A stretch of 64,000 nucleotides of DNA from Fiminaster sp050874705 (GTDB lineage: Bacteria > Bacillota_I > Bacilli_A > RFN20 > CAG-826): NCBI GenBank assembly GCA_050874705.1, contig JBNMLE010000001.1:37558-101557 (forward strand), written 5' to 3'. Below the pieces are notes generated by a model, which saw only the letters and a program-made list of their open reading frames with translations, did not search any database and had not been told where the DNA came from. The position numbers and the translations under genes were made by a program. Positions 33,456 to 42,259 of this stretch are shown here, piece after piece; within the stretch, counting starts at the first letter, position 1; each line of letters starts with the position of its first letter.

Positions 33456-34609
33456 TATTTAACAAACCTTTTTGCTAGTTCATCAATTTGCTTAATATTG
33501 ATATCGCTCATTGATGAAACAATTGAAATCATCGGATCAACATAATTAATATTTTTTTGATTTACTAATAAATCTTTAATTACTTTTGCGGCTGTTGGGG
33601 CCCATGATCCATTTTGAATAATAGCAATATTTTTATTTTGGAAATTTCTTTCAATTAAATTGTGCAAAAATTCATGCATTGGAGGGAAAATTGACATATT
33701 GTATGTGGTTGTTGCTAAAACAATATTTTGATATTTAAAAGCTAACGAAACTGCTTCATAAATATCACATCTAGATAGATCTTTTATTTCAACATTTACA
33801 CCTTCTTGTTCCAATTTTTCTTTTAGCAAATTAACAGCGCTTCTTGTATGTCCATAAACAGAAGTATATGCGATAAAAACACCATTACTTTCACTTTCAT
33901 ATTTTGACCATTTATCGTATAAAGATAAGGCTTCTGCGGTGTTTTCGCTTAATACTGGTCCATGTAAAGGGCAAATCATGTCAATATCTAATTGGCTGGC
34001 TTTTTTAAGCAATTGTTGAACTTGGAAACCATATTTTCCGACAATACCAAAATAATATCTTCTAGCTTCATCAATCCAGTTATCTTTTATATCTAATACG
34101 CCAAATTTTCCAAATGCGTCAGCGGAAAATAAAACCTTTGATGTCATATCATAAGTCATAAATACTTCTGGCCAGTGAATCATTGGAGCAAAAACAAATT
34201 TTAAATTGTGTTTGCCAAGAGGAAGTTCAGACCCATCTTTTATTTCTAATTTGTTCTTAATAGTTTTATCTCTGAAATAATTTGAAATCATATTAAAAGT
34301 TAAATCACGACCAACAATTATTGTGTCTGGATATTCTTCTAATAATCTAAAAATATTTGCCGAATGATCAGGTTCCATGTGTTGAATAATTAAATAATCA
34401 GGTTTTCTATTTTGAAGAACATTTTTAATTTCATGGATCCAATGTTCACCAACGCGTTCGTCCACTGAATCAAATATTGCAATTTTTTCATCTATTAAAA
34501 CATACGAATTGTATGACATTCCATTTGGAATAACAAAATGAGATTCAAACAAATCCAATGTTTTATCATTACAACCGATTAAATATAATTCATTTTTTAG
34601 CTTTTCCAT
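33455..34609 (-). CDS. Flavodiiron protein (A-type, FprA-like)
   Basis: Reduces oxygen or nitric oxide in anaerobes. The N-terminal metallo-beta-lactamase domain carries the diiron ligands HMEPDH (about residues 77-82), a His in MIHWPEV, Asp in FSADAFG and His in CPLHGP. The C-terminal flavodoxin domain starts near residue 245 with IAYTSVYGHTR. The 384 residues are normal for the two-domain form. GAGGT precedes the ATG. An oxygen defence role fits a strict anaerobe. Confidence 0.93.
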   Translation of the reverse strand: MEKLKNELYLIGCNDKTLDLFESHFVIPNGMSYNSYVLIDEKIAIFDSVDERVGEHWIHEIKNVLQNRKPDYLIIQHMEPDHSANIFRLLEEYPDTIIVGRDLTFNMISNYFRDKTIKNKLEIKDGSELPLGKHNLKFVFAPMIHWPEVFMTYDMTSKVLFSADAFGKFGVLDIKDNWIDEARRYYFGIVGKYGFQVQQLLKKASQLDIDMICPLHGPVLSENTAEALSLYDKWSKYESESNGVFIAYTSVYGHTRSAVNLLKEKLEQEGVNVEIKDLSRCDIYEAVSLAFKYQNIVLATTTYNMSIFPPMHEFLHNLIERNFQNKNIAIIQNGSWAPTAAKVIKDLLVNQKNINYVDPMISIVSSMSDINIKQIDELAKRFVK

Positions 34610-34702
34610 AAATGTACCTCTTTTCTTTTCACCTTTAATATAATCGTTTTTAGATAAAAATTAAATAAAATGAATAAAAAAATATTTTCTTAAAAATTAC
34701 TA

Positions 34703-34752
34703 TTGCAAAGCAACAAAGATAATAATAGAATACCCATTGACAAAATTGTCAA
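34703..34752 (+). promoter_or_regulatory. tetR promoter with palindromic operator at the transcription start
   Basis: TTGCAA (34703-34708), a 17-base spacer, and TAGAAT (34726-34731) make a good promoter with a start near 34738. The palindrome TTGACA-AAAT-TGTCAA covers 34737-34752, directly on that start. A TetR dimer bound there would block initiation, so self-repression is likely. The remaining leader (caacaaaaaatt) has no Shine-Dalgarno sequence. Confidence 0.6.
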
Positions 34753-34761
34753 CAAAAAATT

Positions 34762-35394
34762 ATGCCTAGAAACAAAGAACAAAACCAACAATTAATAGAT
34801 GAAAGAAAAAGCAGAATATTGCATTCCGCTCTTGTTTTATTTTCTTTATATGGATATTACGGCATAAAAATTGATGAAATTGCAAAATTTGCTAATTGTT
34901 CAAGAACTCTTGTCTACCACTATTTCGGTTCAAAAGAAGAAATATTCCATCAATTGATGAAAAGGGTTTGCGAAAAAATTAGATCAATAACAATTTCAAT
35001 TGATTATACAAAAAATGCATCAGCGGCACTGCATGATTTATTAGACAAATTGTTAAGCGTCATATACAACGATAATAAATCAAATTACATGGCATCAACA
35101 ATTTATCTAGTCTTGAATTTGCCGCTTCAAAGAAAATACTTGCCTAAGCCAAGAGCAAAATACGACAAAGCCAATTGTCAACTTGGTGAAAAGAATATAT
35201 ATGAAATTATTTATTATTTAATAGAAAAAGGGCAAAAGGAAAACACATTCATTGCTGGTGATCCAAAAGAATACACAATTGCCATTTCTTCATTAATTAA
35301 AAGTGTTGCTTATAACAGAATTTACATGGGCAAAAACATCTTCCAGATTAGAGCCCAAACGTTGATGAATATATTTGAAAAAAGGAGTTTGTAA
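34762..35394 (+). CDS. TetR/AcrR-family transcriptional regulator
   Basis: A 210-residue repressor. The N-terminal helix-turn-helix has GYYGIKIDEIAKFANCSRTLVYHYFGSKEEIF-type sequence (about residues 31-60, in short parts: TSRTLVYHYFGSK-like). The C-terminal half is the ligand and dimer domain. It stands 2 bases ahead of the ABC exporter genes, and its last codons form the ribosome binding site of the first one (AAAGGAG), so it likely controls the exporter and itself. Confidence 0.92.
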   Translation: MPRNKEQNQQLIDERKSRILHSALVLFSLYGYYGIKIDEIAKFANCSRTLVYHYFGSKEEIFHQLMKRVCEKIRSITISIDYTKNASAALHDLLDKLLSVIYNDNKSNYMASTIYLVLNLPLQRKYLPKPRAKYDKANCQLGEKNIYEIIYYLIEKGQKENTFIAGDPKEYTIAISSLIKSVAYNRIYMGKNIFQIRAQTLMNIFEKRSL

Positions 35395-35395
35395 T

Positions 35396-37162
35396 ATGTT
35401 TCAAAAAATTAAAAGAATATTGAAAAGTTTACGAGAATATAAGGTTTTCGCCATAATTACGCCTATTTTCATGATTGGTGAAGTAGTTATGGAATGTATT
35501 CTCCCAAGTGTAATGTCTGATCTACTTAATGCGCTTGAACTAAGAGAAGATATTTTGCCTTATATTATTGCAATGATAATAATAGCTGTATTTTCATTAA
35601 CATTTGGTATTTTAGGTGGACTAACAGCTTCAAAAGCTTCGGCAGGACTTGCTAAAAATTTACGTTATGATATGTACAAGAAAATACAATCATTTTCATT
35701 TGCAAACATTGATAGATTTTCAGTTTCATCACTTGTTACAAGATTAACAACAGATGTTTCAACTGTTCAAATGGCGTTTCAAATGTGCATTAGAGCAGTT
35801 GTTCGCGCCCCACTTATGATGATATTCTCAACTGTCATGGCCTTTGTAAAAGGTGGCGTTCTCGCTTTTATATTTGTTGCATTAATCCCTGCAATTGGAC
35901 TTGTTTTCTTCTTAATTTTAAGAAAAGCAATGCCAACATTCTCTTTATTATTCAAAAGATACGATGCAATGAACGAATCAATTAAAGAAAATGTTTCTGC
36001 AATTCGTGTTGTTAAATCATATGTAAGAGAAGATTATGAAAGAGCAAAATTTAAAGCCACATCTGATTCATTAGCAAAAGATTTTATCAAAGTTGAAAAA
36101 ATTGTTGCTTGGAATATGCCTGCATTAAACTTTGCAATTCATTTATCTAATATGTTAATCTGCTCATTCGGAAGCTACTTGATTTATTCAGGTAGTACTT
36201 ATGATCCAGAAAAAGACGCTATCATTTCTACAAAACTTTCGCTTGGGGAAATGAGCGCTCTACAAACATATGGAGTTCAAATATTAATGTCTTTAATGTT
36301 TGTTTCAATGATACTTGTCATGCTTGCTATGTCAATTGAAGGTATGATTCGTATCGATGAAGTTCTTGCTGAAGAACCAACAATTAAAGACCCTGAAAAT
36401 CCTGTCTATGAAATTGCTGATGGCTCGGTTGTATTTAATAATGTAAATTTCAAATACAATGAAAATGCTGAGAAAAACGCAATTGAAGATATGAACTTTT
36501 CAATCAAAAGTGGCGAATTTGTTGGAATTATTGGTTCAACAGGAAGCGGAAAAACTTCCCTTGTAAACCTTATTTCAAGACTTTATGACACCACTACTGG
36601 AGAAGTTCTTGTCGGTGGAAGAAACGTAAAAGAATACGATCTTAAAGCTCTTCGTGATTCTGTTTCTGTTGTTTTACAAAAGAATGTTTTGTTCTCAGGA
36701 ACTATTGCTGAAAATCTTCGTTGGGGTGATTTAAATGCAACTGATGAAGAAGTTCAAAATGCTGCAAAAATTGCACAAGCAGATGAATTTGTACAAACAT
36801 TCCCTAAAAAATATGACACCTATATTGAGCAAGGCGGAAGCAATGTTTCTGGTGGTCAAAAACAACGTCTTTGTATCGCTAGAGCTCTTCTTAAAAAACC
36901 AAAAATTCTGATTCTTGATGACTCAACATCTGCAGTTGATACAAAAACAGATAAATTAATTAGAGAATCATTAAGAAAAGATATTCCAAATACAACTAAA
37001 ATTGTTATTGCACAAAGAATTTCCTCTATTGAAGACGCTGATAAAATTATCGTTTTAGATAACGGTAGAATTAATGCCATCGGAACACATGAGCAATTAT
37101 TAAACAGCAATCCGATTTATAGAGATATTTACCTAACACAAACAAAGAAAGGAGGAAATTAA
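35396..37162 (+). CDS. ABC exporter half-transporter, degenerate ATP site
   Basis: A 588-residue type I exporter: six membrane segments (about residues 15-310), then a nucleotide-binding domain with Walker A GSTGSGKT, signature NVSGGQKQR and Walker B ILILDDSTS. The catalytic Glu after Walker B is Asp, and the H-loop His is Gln (IAQRIS). These changes are typical of the non-hydrolysing partner in heterodimeric exporters. The ATG at 35396 uses AAAGGAG upstream; a longer frame inside tetR is unlikely. Confidence 0.94.
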   Translation: MFQKIKRILKSLREYKVFAIITPIFMIGEVVMECILPSVMSDLLNALELREDILPYIIAMIIIAVFSLTFGILGGLTASKASAGLAKNLRYDMYKKIQSFSFANIDRFSVSSLVTRLTTDVSTVQMAFQMCIRAVVRAPLMMIFSTVMAFVKGGVLAFIFVALIPAIGLVFFLILRKAMPTFSLLFKRYDAMNESIKENVSAIRVVKSYVREDYERAKFKATSDSLAKDFIKVEKIVAWNMPALNFAIHLSNMLICSFGSYLIYSGSTYDPEKDAIISTKLSLGEMSALQTYGVQILMSLMFVSMILVMLAMSIEGMIRIDEVLAEEPTIKDPENPVYEIADGSVVFNNVNFKYNENAEKNAIEDMNFSIKSGEFVGIIGSTGSGKTSLVNLISRLYDTTTGEVLVGGRNVKEYDLKALRDSVSVVLQKNVLFSGTIAENLRWGDLNATDEEVQNAAKIAQADEFVQTFPKKYDTYIEQGGSNVSGGQKQRLCIARALLKKPKILILDDSTSAVDTKTDKLIRESLRKDIPNTTKIVIAQRISSIEDADKIIVLDNGRINAIGTHEQLLNSNPIYRDIYLTQTKKGGN

Positions 37163-37163
37163 T

Positions 37164-39113
37164 ATGCCACCAATGAGAAAACCAAAAGGTCAATTGGGCC
37201 AAGCAAAAAAAGGCACAATGAAGCGTCTTTTAAAAATCTTATTCAAAAATTATAGATGGTCTTTAATAATTTCTTTGATTTGTATCGTAATTTATTCATT
37301 CGGCAACCTTGCTTCTTCTATTTTTATGAGAGAAGTAACAAATATTCTAACTGAATGTATTAAAAACGGGGAAGATCCTCTAAGCAAAATGACAATGGTT
37401 CTTATAATCATTGGCTCAATTTATATTGTTTCACTTCTTTGCGGTTTCTGGTATTCACGTACTATGGCGGTTGTAACGCAAAAATATTTAAATACAATCC
37501 GCATTCAAATGTTTAATCATATGGAAAGTCTTCCAATTAAATATTTTGATACACACCCACGTGGTGACATCATGTCAATTTATACAAATGATACCGACAC
37601 AATTAGACAATTAATTTCCCAAGCTTTGCCAACTGTCGTTCAATCGTTATTCACTGTTGTTGCAGTATTGCTTATGATGGTTTATTTCTCACTTCCATTA
37701 ACAGGTGTTGTTATTATCGGCTCAATTGCAATGATTGTGTCTTCAACATTGTTGACAAAAAAATCCGGAAAATATTTCGTCAAACAACAAGTCGCAACAG
37801 GTAAAGTTGAAAGTGATATCGAAGAAGCTATCAATGGATTAAAAGTTATTAAAGTTTTCTCACATGAAGAAAAATCAACCGAAGAGTTTGAGGTTAAAAA
37901 TGAAGAGCTTTGTCACTCAATGACAATTGCAAACCAAACAAGTAACATTTTAGGACCAGTTAACCAAAATATTGGAAACTTAGTATACGTTTTATTAGTA
38001 GTTCTTGGCTCAGCTTTTATGATATACAATATTGATAATATTGGTTTTCAAAGCATCTTTAATGGTTTAAGTACAGGAAATAGCGTTTTTGTAGCGCTTG
38101 ATTATGGAACATTATTAATGTTCTTAATTGCTTGTAGAACCTTCTCAAACGGCATCAATAACTTCTCAAATCAAATTCAATTCGTTGTTTTAGGACAAGC
38201 TGGTGCTTCTCGTATATTTGATCTATTGGATGAACAAGAAGAAACCGACAATGGTTATGTCACATTAGTCAATATTGAGAAAAAAGAAAATGGCACAATT
38301 GTTGAAACTGATAAAAAGACAAGACTTTATGCATGGAAACATCCTCATCAAGCCGATGGAACAGTGACATATACTGAATTAAAGGGTGATATCGTCCTTG
38401 ATCATGTTGATTTCGGATATGAACCAGATCATCTAGTATTACACGATGTTAGTATCTATGCTCATCCAGGACAAAAAATTGCCTTTGTTGGTGCAACCGG
38501 TGCAGGAAAGACCACTATTACAAATCTTATTAATAGATTCTATGATATTGCGGACGGCAAAATCCGTTATGATGGAATTAACATTAATAAAATTAAAAAG
38601 GATGACCTAAGAAGATCACTAGGTGTTGTTCTTCAAGATACAAACCTCTTTACTGGAACTGTCATGGAAAATATTCGTTATGGAAGACTTGATGCAACAG
38701 ATGAAGAAGTTTATGAAGCTGCAAAAATTGCAAACGCATACGACTTTATTACCAGACTTCCAGATGGATTTAATACAATGCTTTCTGGAGATGGCACTAA
38801 CCTTTCGCAAGGTCAAAGACAACTTCTTTCTATCGCACGTGCTGCAGTTGCGGATGCTCCAGTCATGATTCTTGATGAAGCTACATCTTCTATTGATACT
38901 AGAACAGAAAAACTTGTTCAAAAAGGTATGGATAAACTAATGGAAGGAAGAACAGTATTTGTAATCGCACATAGATTATCAACTGTTCAAAACTCACAAG
39001 CCATTATGGTTCTTGATCATGGCCGAATTATCGAAAGAGGAACGCATGAAGATTTAATTAAACAAGAAGGTGTTTATTATCAACTTTATACAGGTGCTTT
39101 CGAATTAGAATAA
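37164..39113 (+). CDS. ABC exporter half-transporter, hydrolytic partner
   Basis: A 649-residue half-transporter with six membrane segments and a nucleotide-binding domain. Walker A is GATGAGKTT, Walker B is VMILDEATS with the catalytic Glu, and the H-loop is IAHRLST. The signature is NLSQGQRQ, with Gln for Gly, as expected when it faces the partner's degenerate site. About 40 extra residues precede the ATPase core (around residues 360-410). GGAGG precedes the ATG. The two half-transporters should form a multidrug- or lipid-type heterodimer. Confidence 0.94.
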   Translation: MPPMRKPKGQLGQAKKGTMKRLLKILFKNYRWSLIISLICIVIYSFGNLASSIFMREVTNILTECIKNGEDPLSKMTMVLIIIGSIYIVSLLCGFWYSRTMAVVTQKYLNTIRIQMFNHMESLPIKYFDTHPRGDIMSIYTNDTDTIRQLISQALPTVVQSLFTVVAVLLMMVYFSLPLTGVVIIGSIAMIVSSTLLTKKSGKYFVKQQVATGKVESDIEEAINGLKVIKVFSHEEKSTEEFEVKNEELCHSMTIANQTSNILGPVNQNIGNLVYVLLVVLGSAFMIYNIDNIGFQSIFNGLSTGNSVFVALDYGTLLMFLIACRTFSNGINNFSNQIQFVVLGQAGASRIFDLLDEQEETDNGYVTLVNIEKKENGTIVETDKKTRLYAWKHPHQADGTVTYTELKGDIVLDHVDFGYEPDHLVLHDVSIYAHPGQKIAFVGATGAGKTTITNLINRFYDIADGKIRYDGININKIKKDDLRRSLGVVLQDTNLFTGTVMENIRYGRLDATDEEVYEAAKIANAYDFITRLPDGFNTMLSGDGTNLSQGQRQLLSIARAAVADAPVMILDEATSSIDTRTEKLVQKGMDKLMEGRTVFVIAHRLSTVQNSQAIMVLDHGRIIERGTHEDLIKQEGVYYQLYTGAFELE

Positions 39114-39123
39114 ATTAATTCAA

Positions 39124-39148
39124 GGGAAGTTAAATAGCTTCCCTTTTT
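39124..39148 (+). terminator. Rho-independent terminator of the tetR-ABC operon
   Basis: GGGAAG (39124-39129) pairs with CTTCCC (39138-39143), followed by a T run. It lies 10 bases after the second ABC gene's stop codon. Confidence 0.85.
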
Positions 39149-39155
39149 ATTATCC

Positions 39156-39184
39156 TTGTAAAAATCGGATAAATTTTAGATAAT
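39156..39184 (+). promoter_or_regulatory. Promoter of the lipoprotein gene, nearly leaderless
   Basis: TTGTAA (39156-39161), a 17-base spacer, and GATAAT (39179-39184). The predicted start is about 2 bases before the ATG at 39193. No ribosome binding site. Confidence 0.55.
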
Positions 39185-39192
39185 AATTACCT

Positions 39193-40542
39193 ATGAAAAA
39201 ACAATTTTTATCTCTTATTTTATTTCTTTCTTTACTCACTGGATGTGGACAATCATCAAGTAATAGTGAAGACACAAATCAAAGTGGAAATATCACTACA
39301 ACAACGATTTCAAACACAGATTCTTCAAATGATACAAACACTTCTACAACAACTTCTAATGATTCAGAATCTTCTTCATCAAGCGAACAACAAATTGTTT
39401 ATGAAGAAATGACAATTAAAGAAGCAAATGAACTATGCAATAAAATAGTTTTAACAGAAGAAGTTAATAATATTTCAGAAACACATGTATCCATTACAGG
39501 AAGAATGATGTTCGCGGAATCTATAAATTGCACTCAAAAAGGCTATAGATCAGATAATGCATACAAATTATTTGTTTTTGATGAAACCGGATATATTTAT
39601 GTAGGTATTAATGCCGATAGATATAATAATGTTTTCTCAAAATATGAATATAGTGATACTTCTTACTACACATTCAAAGGAGTTTTAAATAATTATTTAG
39701 GGCAAAATGAATTAATTATGGAAGATTATGTCTGGGAACATAATGTACCTTCTAACCTTAACTTTGATTTATTAAATTCATTTGCAGGCACTAATAAATC
39801 AATGAAAGAAATCTATTCATTAAATAATAAACTTCAAGTTAATAATAAAGGCATTGCTTATGGAGGTATTGTTTCTTTTGAAGGCAAATATATCGACAAA
39901 GTTGAAAACGCAGTTGCCTTGTTTGCTAATGAAGAATATGTTATGCGTGTTCATGGTCATTCAAAACTAAATAACTCCTTCAACAGCGTCAAAACTGAAG
40001 AAGAACTTAATAACAGTAAAACATATCAGGTTATAGGCGTTTTAACAATGTATAACTATATTCCTGAAGTTCAATATTTAGCGAGCAAAATAAGCAGCAA
40101 TAACGTTAACTATAATTTAGAGAAAGCAACAAAAATCACCGCAAAAGAGCTATGGAAATTAACTCCAAACAAAGATAAATTAATAAATAGCCACTATCAA
40201 GAATATGAAAATGTTGCACAACAAATTCATTGCTTTGAAGGGTATGTTTCTTATTCATTTTATAGTGGTAAAATCAATATGGTTTTAACAGATGAATATA
40301 ATGAAAATTATTTTACTTCTGCGATTAATGAACAAAATGCCAAAGCGCTTAGAATTAATAATGAAAGTGAAACAGGTTTAAGTAAACAATCAGATCTTTT
40401 AAATACAAAATTTGGTGCTTTTTATGAAAGCGAAAATGGAGATAAAAAAATCCGCATATATTTCACTACATACGGATATAACACAAATCATTATTGGCAA
40501 ATTCAAGTTTTGAATACAAACAATATCACAGTTATTGAATAA
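39193..40542 (+). CDS. Ser/Thr-rich lipoprotein of unknown function
   Basis: A 449-residue protein with a signal peptide and lipobox LLTGC (Cys-18). A Ser/Thr/Asn-rich linker runs to about residue 65. The rest is mainly beta and shows two or three regions that recall OB-fold repeats (segments such as VSITGRMMF, YTFKGVLNN, YQVIGVLTM, HCFEGYVSY at roughly regular spacing). No family is recognised. Single gene; it ends directly against the stop of the converging gene at 40543. Confidence 0.75.
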   Translation: MKKQFLSLILFLSLLTGCGQSSSNSEDTNQSGNITTTTISNTDSSNDTNTSTTTSNDSESSSSSEQQIVYEEMTIKEANELCNKIVLTEEVNNISETHVSITGRMMFAESINCTQKGYRSDNAYKLFVFDETGYIYVGINADRYNNVFSKYEYSDTSYYTFKGVLNNYLGQNELIMEDYVWEHNVPSNLNFDLLNSFAGTNKSMKEIYSLNNKLQVNNKGIAYGGIVSFEGKYIDKVENAVALFANEEYVMRVHGHSKLNNSFNSVKTEEELNNSKTYQVIGVLTMYNYIPEVQYLASKISSNNVNYNLEKATKITAKELWKLTPNKDKLINSHYQEYENVAQQIHCFEGYVSYSFYSGKINMVLTDEYNENYFTSAINEQNAKALRINNESETGLSKQSDLLNTKFGAFYESENGDKKIRIYFTTYGYNTNHYWQIQVLNTNNITVIE

Positions 40543-41880
40543 TTAAGCATCAAGCATAGGTGTCTTATTAATAATATTATCTATATTCTTACATTCGGAT
40601 TTAATAATCCTAATTTTATCACCCGCAACAGAACGAAGTACAAAAGCATCAAATAGATTGGTGACAATTACATTTTTTGCAACGCCATATTTTAAGAAAA
40701 AATCAATTAATATACTATTGAACTGTTGAACAAAATGATCAGAATGGGAAATCTTCTTCTCAAAAATTACATTGCGTTTATTAAGGTCATATATCATAAC
40801 TACAAAAGATGAAACGATCTTTGTAGAATTTCTAAAGCTTTTTTCTTCACATTTATAAATTTTAAATTCAATGTTTTGATATTCATTAATTAAAACTCTA
40901 TTTCTAATAGTGACAAGTGGATTTAAATTAACAAAACAAACTGGAACAGCAAAATCAATAATATTCGTTTTTACTACTTTACCTTTATCCCGTAATAAGA
41001 AAAGAGAATCTTTTTCAGTATATTTTAGATTGTTATCTTTTATATATTGAACAATGAAAAGTAGATTACTAAAAATTTCATATATTTCTACAAAAGCACT
41101 TTTTCTAATATAATCGTTGTATCTTAAACAATAATTATCAATTTCAAAACAAGGCACATATTCATCAAAGTCAACCTCAGCTGATTCATATTTTAAATAA
41201 TTCTTAATAGCGGTTTCTCTAGCAATATTTTCTTTAACGAGTTTAATTGTAGTGGCTTTTCTAAAAGAATTTACAACATTTATATCAATGTCTTTATTCC
41301 CTTTTATAATTGTCAATAGATTTGATAATCCTTCACTACCTGTTTCAATTTTAATAGTTTTTTCTTCACCATCAATATGGCAGTAAGTATCTACTTCACC
41401 GAAATTCATTTGAATAATATTTTCTTTTGAAAACAATTCAAAAATATTTGAATCATACAATTTTTTTAGTAAAACATATATTTTTTCAACACTTTTTGTT
41501 GAAGCTTTTATCTCAAAAATGTTTATATCATCAAAATATGATTCTATTAAATCTTTCAAAAAATTATTCCTATATTTGTCGTAAGAAAGAGTTTGTTCAT
41601 TGGAATAATAGCTTTCTTTAATATCCTTCTCTGGAAATGGAGGTGGTATAAAGCGTTTTTTATCCTCTAGCAATAAAGATACATATAAGTGTTCTTCTAT
41701 AGAATATTTTCTTTTTAAAAAGTTTTGATAATCGAAAGTTGAAGCAAATTTTTTAAATTTTGCTTTATCCACAAATTCTATTTCACCATTTTCTAAGTTC
41801 AAATAATAAATATTCTTACCATTATAATGGTTATAACATTCCAAAAACTTCGATGTTAAGTCTTTTCTTTCAAATTTCAT
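40543..41880 (-). CDS. Uncharacterised 445-residue protein, possible DUF6930-like C terminus
   Basis: No signal peptide or membrane segment. The C-terminal 100 residues (SFVVMIYDL near 365, a helix with FVQQFNSILIDFFLKYG, then AKNVIVTNLFDAFVLRSVAG) recall the DUF6930-type domain of uncharacterised Firmicutes proteins; this is a weak pattern match. The middle has no recognisable motif. It starts 1 base after the MazG-like gene's stop (TAATATG), so it is probably translated with that gene. Confidence 0.6.
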   Translation of the reverse strand: MKFERKDLTSKFLECYNHYNGKNIYYLNLENGEIEFVDKAKFKKFASTFDYQNFLKRKYSIEEHLYVSLLLEDKKRFIPPPFPEKDIKESYYSNEQTLSYDKYRNNFLKDLIESYFDDINIFEIKASTKSVEKIYVLLKKLYDSNIFELFSKENIIQMNFGEVDTYCHIDGEEKTIKIETGSEGLSNLLTIIKGNKDIDINVVNSFRKATTIKLVKENIARETAIKNYLKYESAEVDFDEYVPCFEIDNYCLRYNDYIRKSAFVEIYEIFSNLLFIVQYIKDNNLKYTEKDSLFLLRDKGKVVKTNIIDFAVPVCFVNLNPLVTIRNRVLINEYQNIEFKIYKCEEKSFRNSTKIVSSFVVMIYDLNKRNVIFEKKISHSDHFVQQFNSILIDFFLKYGVAKNVIVTNLFDAFVLRSVAGDKIRIIKSECKNIDNIINKTPMLDA

Positions 41881-41881
41881 A

Positions 41882-42205
41882 TTAGTCTAATTCGTTATAT
41901 TTTTTAGCAATACCTTTAACTTTTGATACAGGATATTTTGCTTCATTTTGATCCATTTTTTTATTTACTATATCATCAACATCTAAATTTAATTTATCGA
42001 GCAAATTTTGACAGTTTACGATAACATCCGCTAATTCGTCTTTAACTTTATCAATTTTATAATTTTCATTATTCCATTGAAAGCATTCTAATAATTCAGA
42101 AGCTTCAATAACTATTGTTTTTGCAAGATTTGCAGGACTATGAAACTTGTCCCAATCTCTATCACTTGTAAAACGTCTTATTCTTTCAATTGTTTCTTTT
42201 TTCAT
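41882..42205 (-). CDS. MazG-like nucleotide pyrophosphohydrolase (copy 2)
   Basis: A 107-residue protein with the same length and motif spacing as the copy at 20495-20818: EASELLE near residue 35, ELADV near 60, and the C-terminal KYPVSKVKG. Identity by eye is around half. GAGGTG precedes the ATG and a TATAAT lies about 25 bases further upstream, so unlike its neighbour across the gap this gene has a normal leader. Confidence 0.85.
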   Translation of the reverse strand: MKKETIERIRRFTSDRDWDKFHSPANLAKTIVIEASELLECFQWNNENYKIDKVKDELADVIVNCQNLLDKLNLDVDDIVNKKMDQNEAKYPVSKVKGIAKKYNELD

Positions 42206-42244
42206 AGTGGCACCTCAAAAATGAATTATAAAAATAATTATATA

Positions 42245-42253
42245 TGATATAAT
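42245..42253 (+). promoter_or_regulatory. Extended -10 element of the nucleotidyltransferase-phosphatase gene, leaderless
   Basis: TGATATAAT with the hexamer at 42248-42253. The predicted transcription start is the A of the ATG at 42260. No ribosome binding site and no clear -35. This is the first promoter of the polysaccharide locus. Confidence 0.6.
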
Positions 42254-42259
42254 TGCAAT

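Noticed and set aside
34737..34742. TTGACA as the -35 of tetR
   Set aside because: No -10 hexamer lies 16-18 bases downstream; the upstream TTGCAA-17-TAGAAT pair fits better and TTGACA is one arm of the palindrome.
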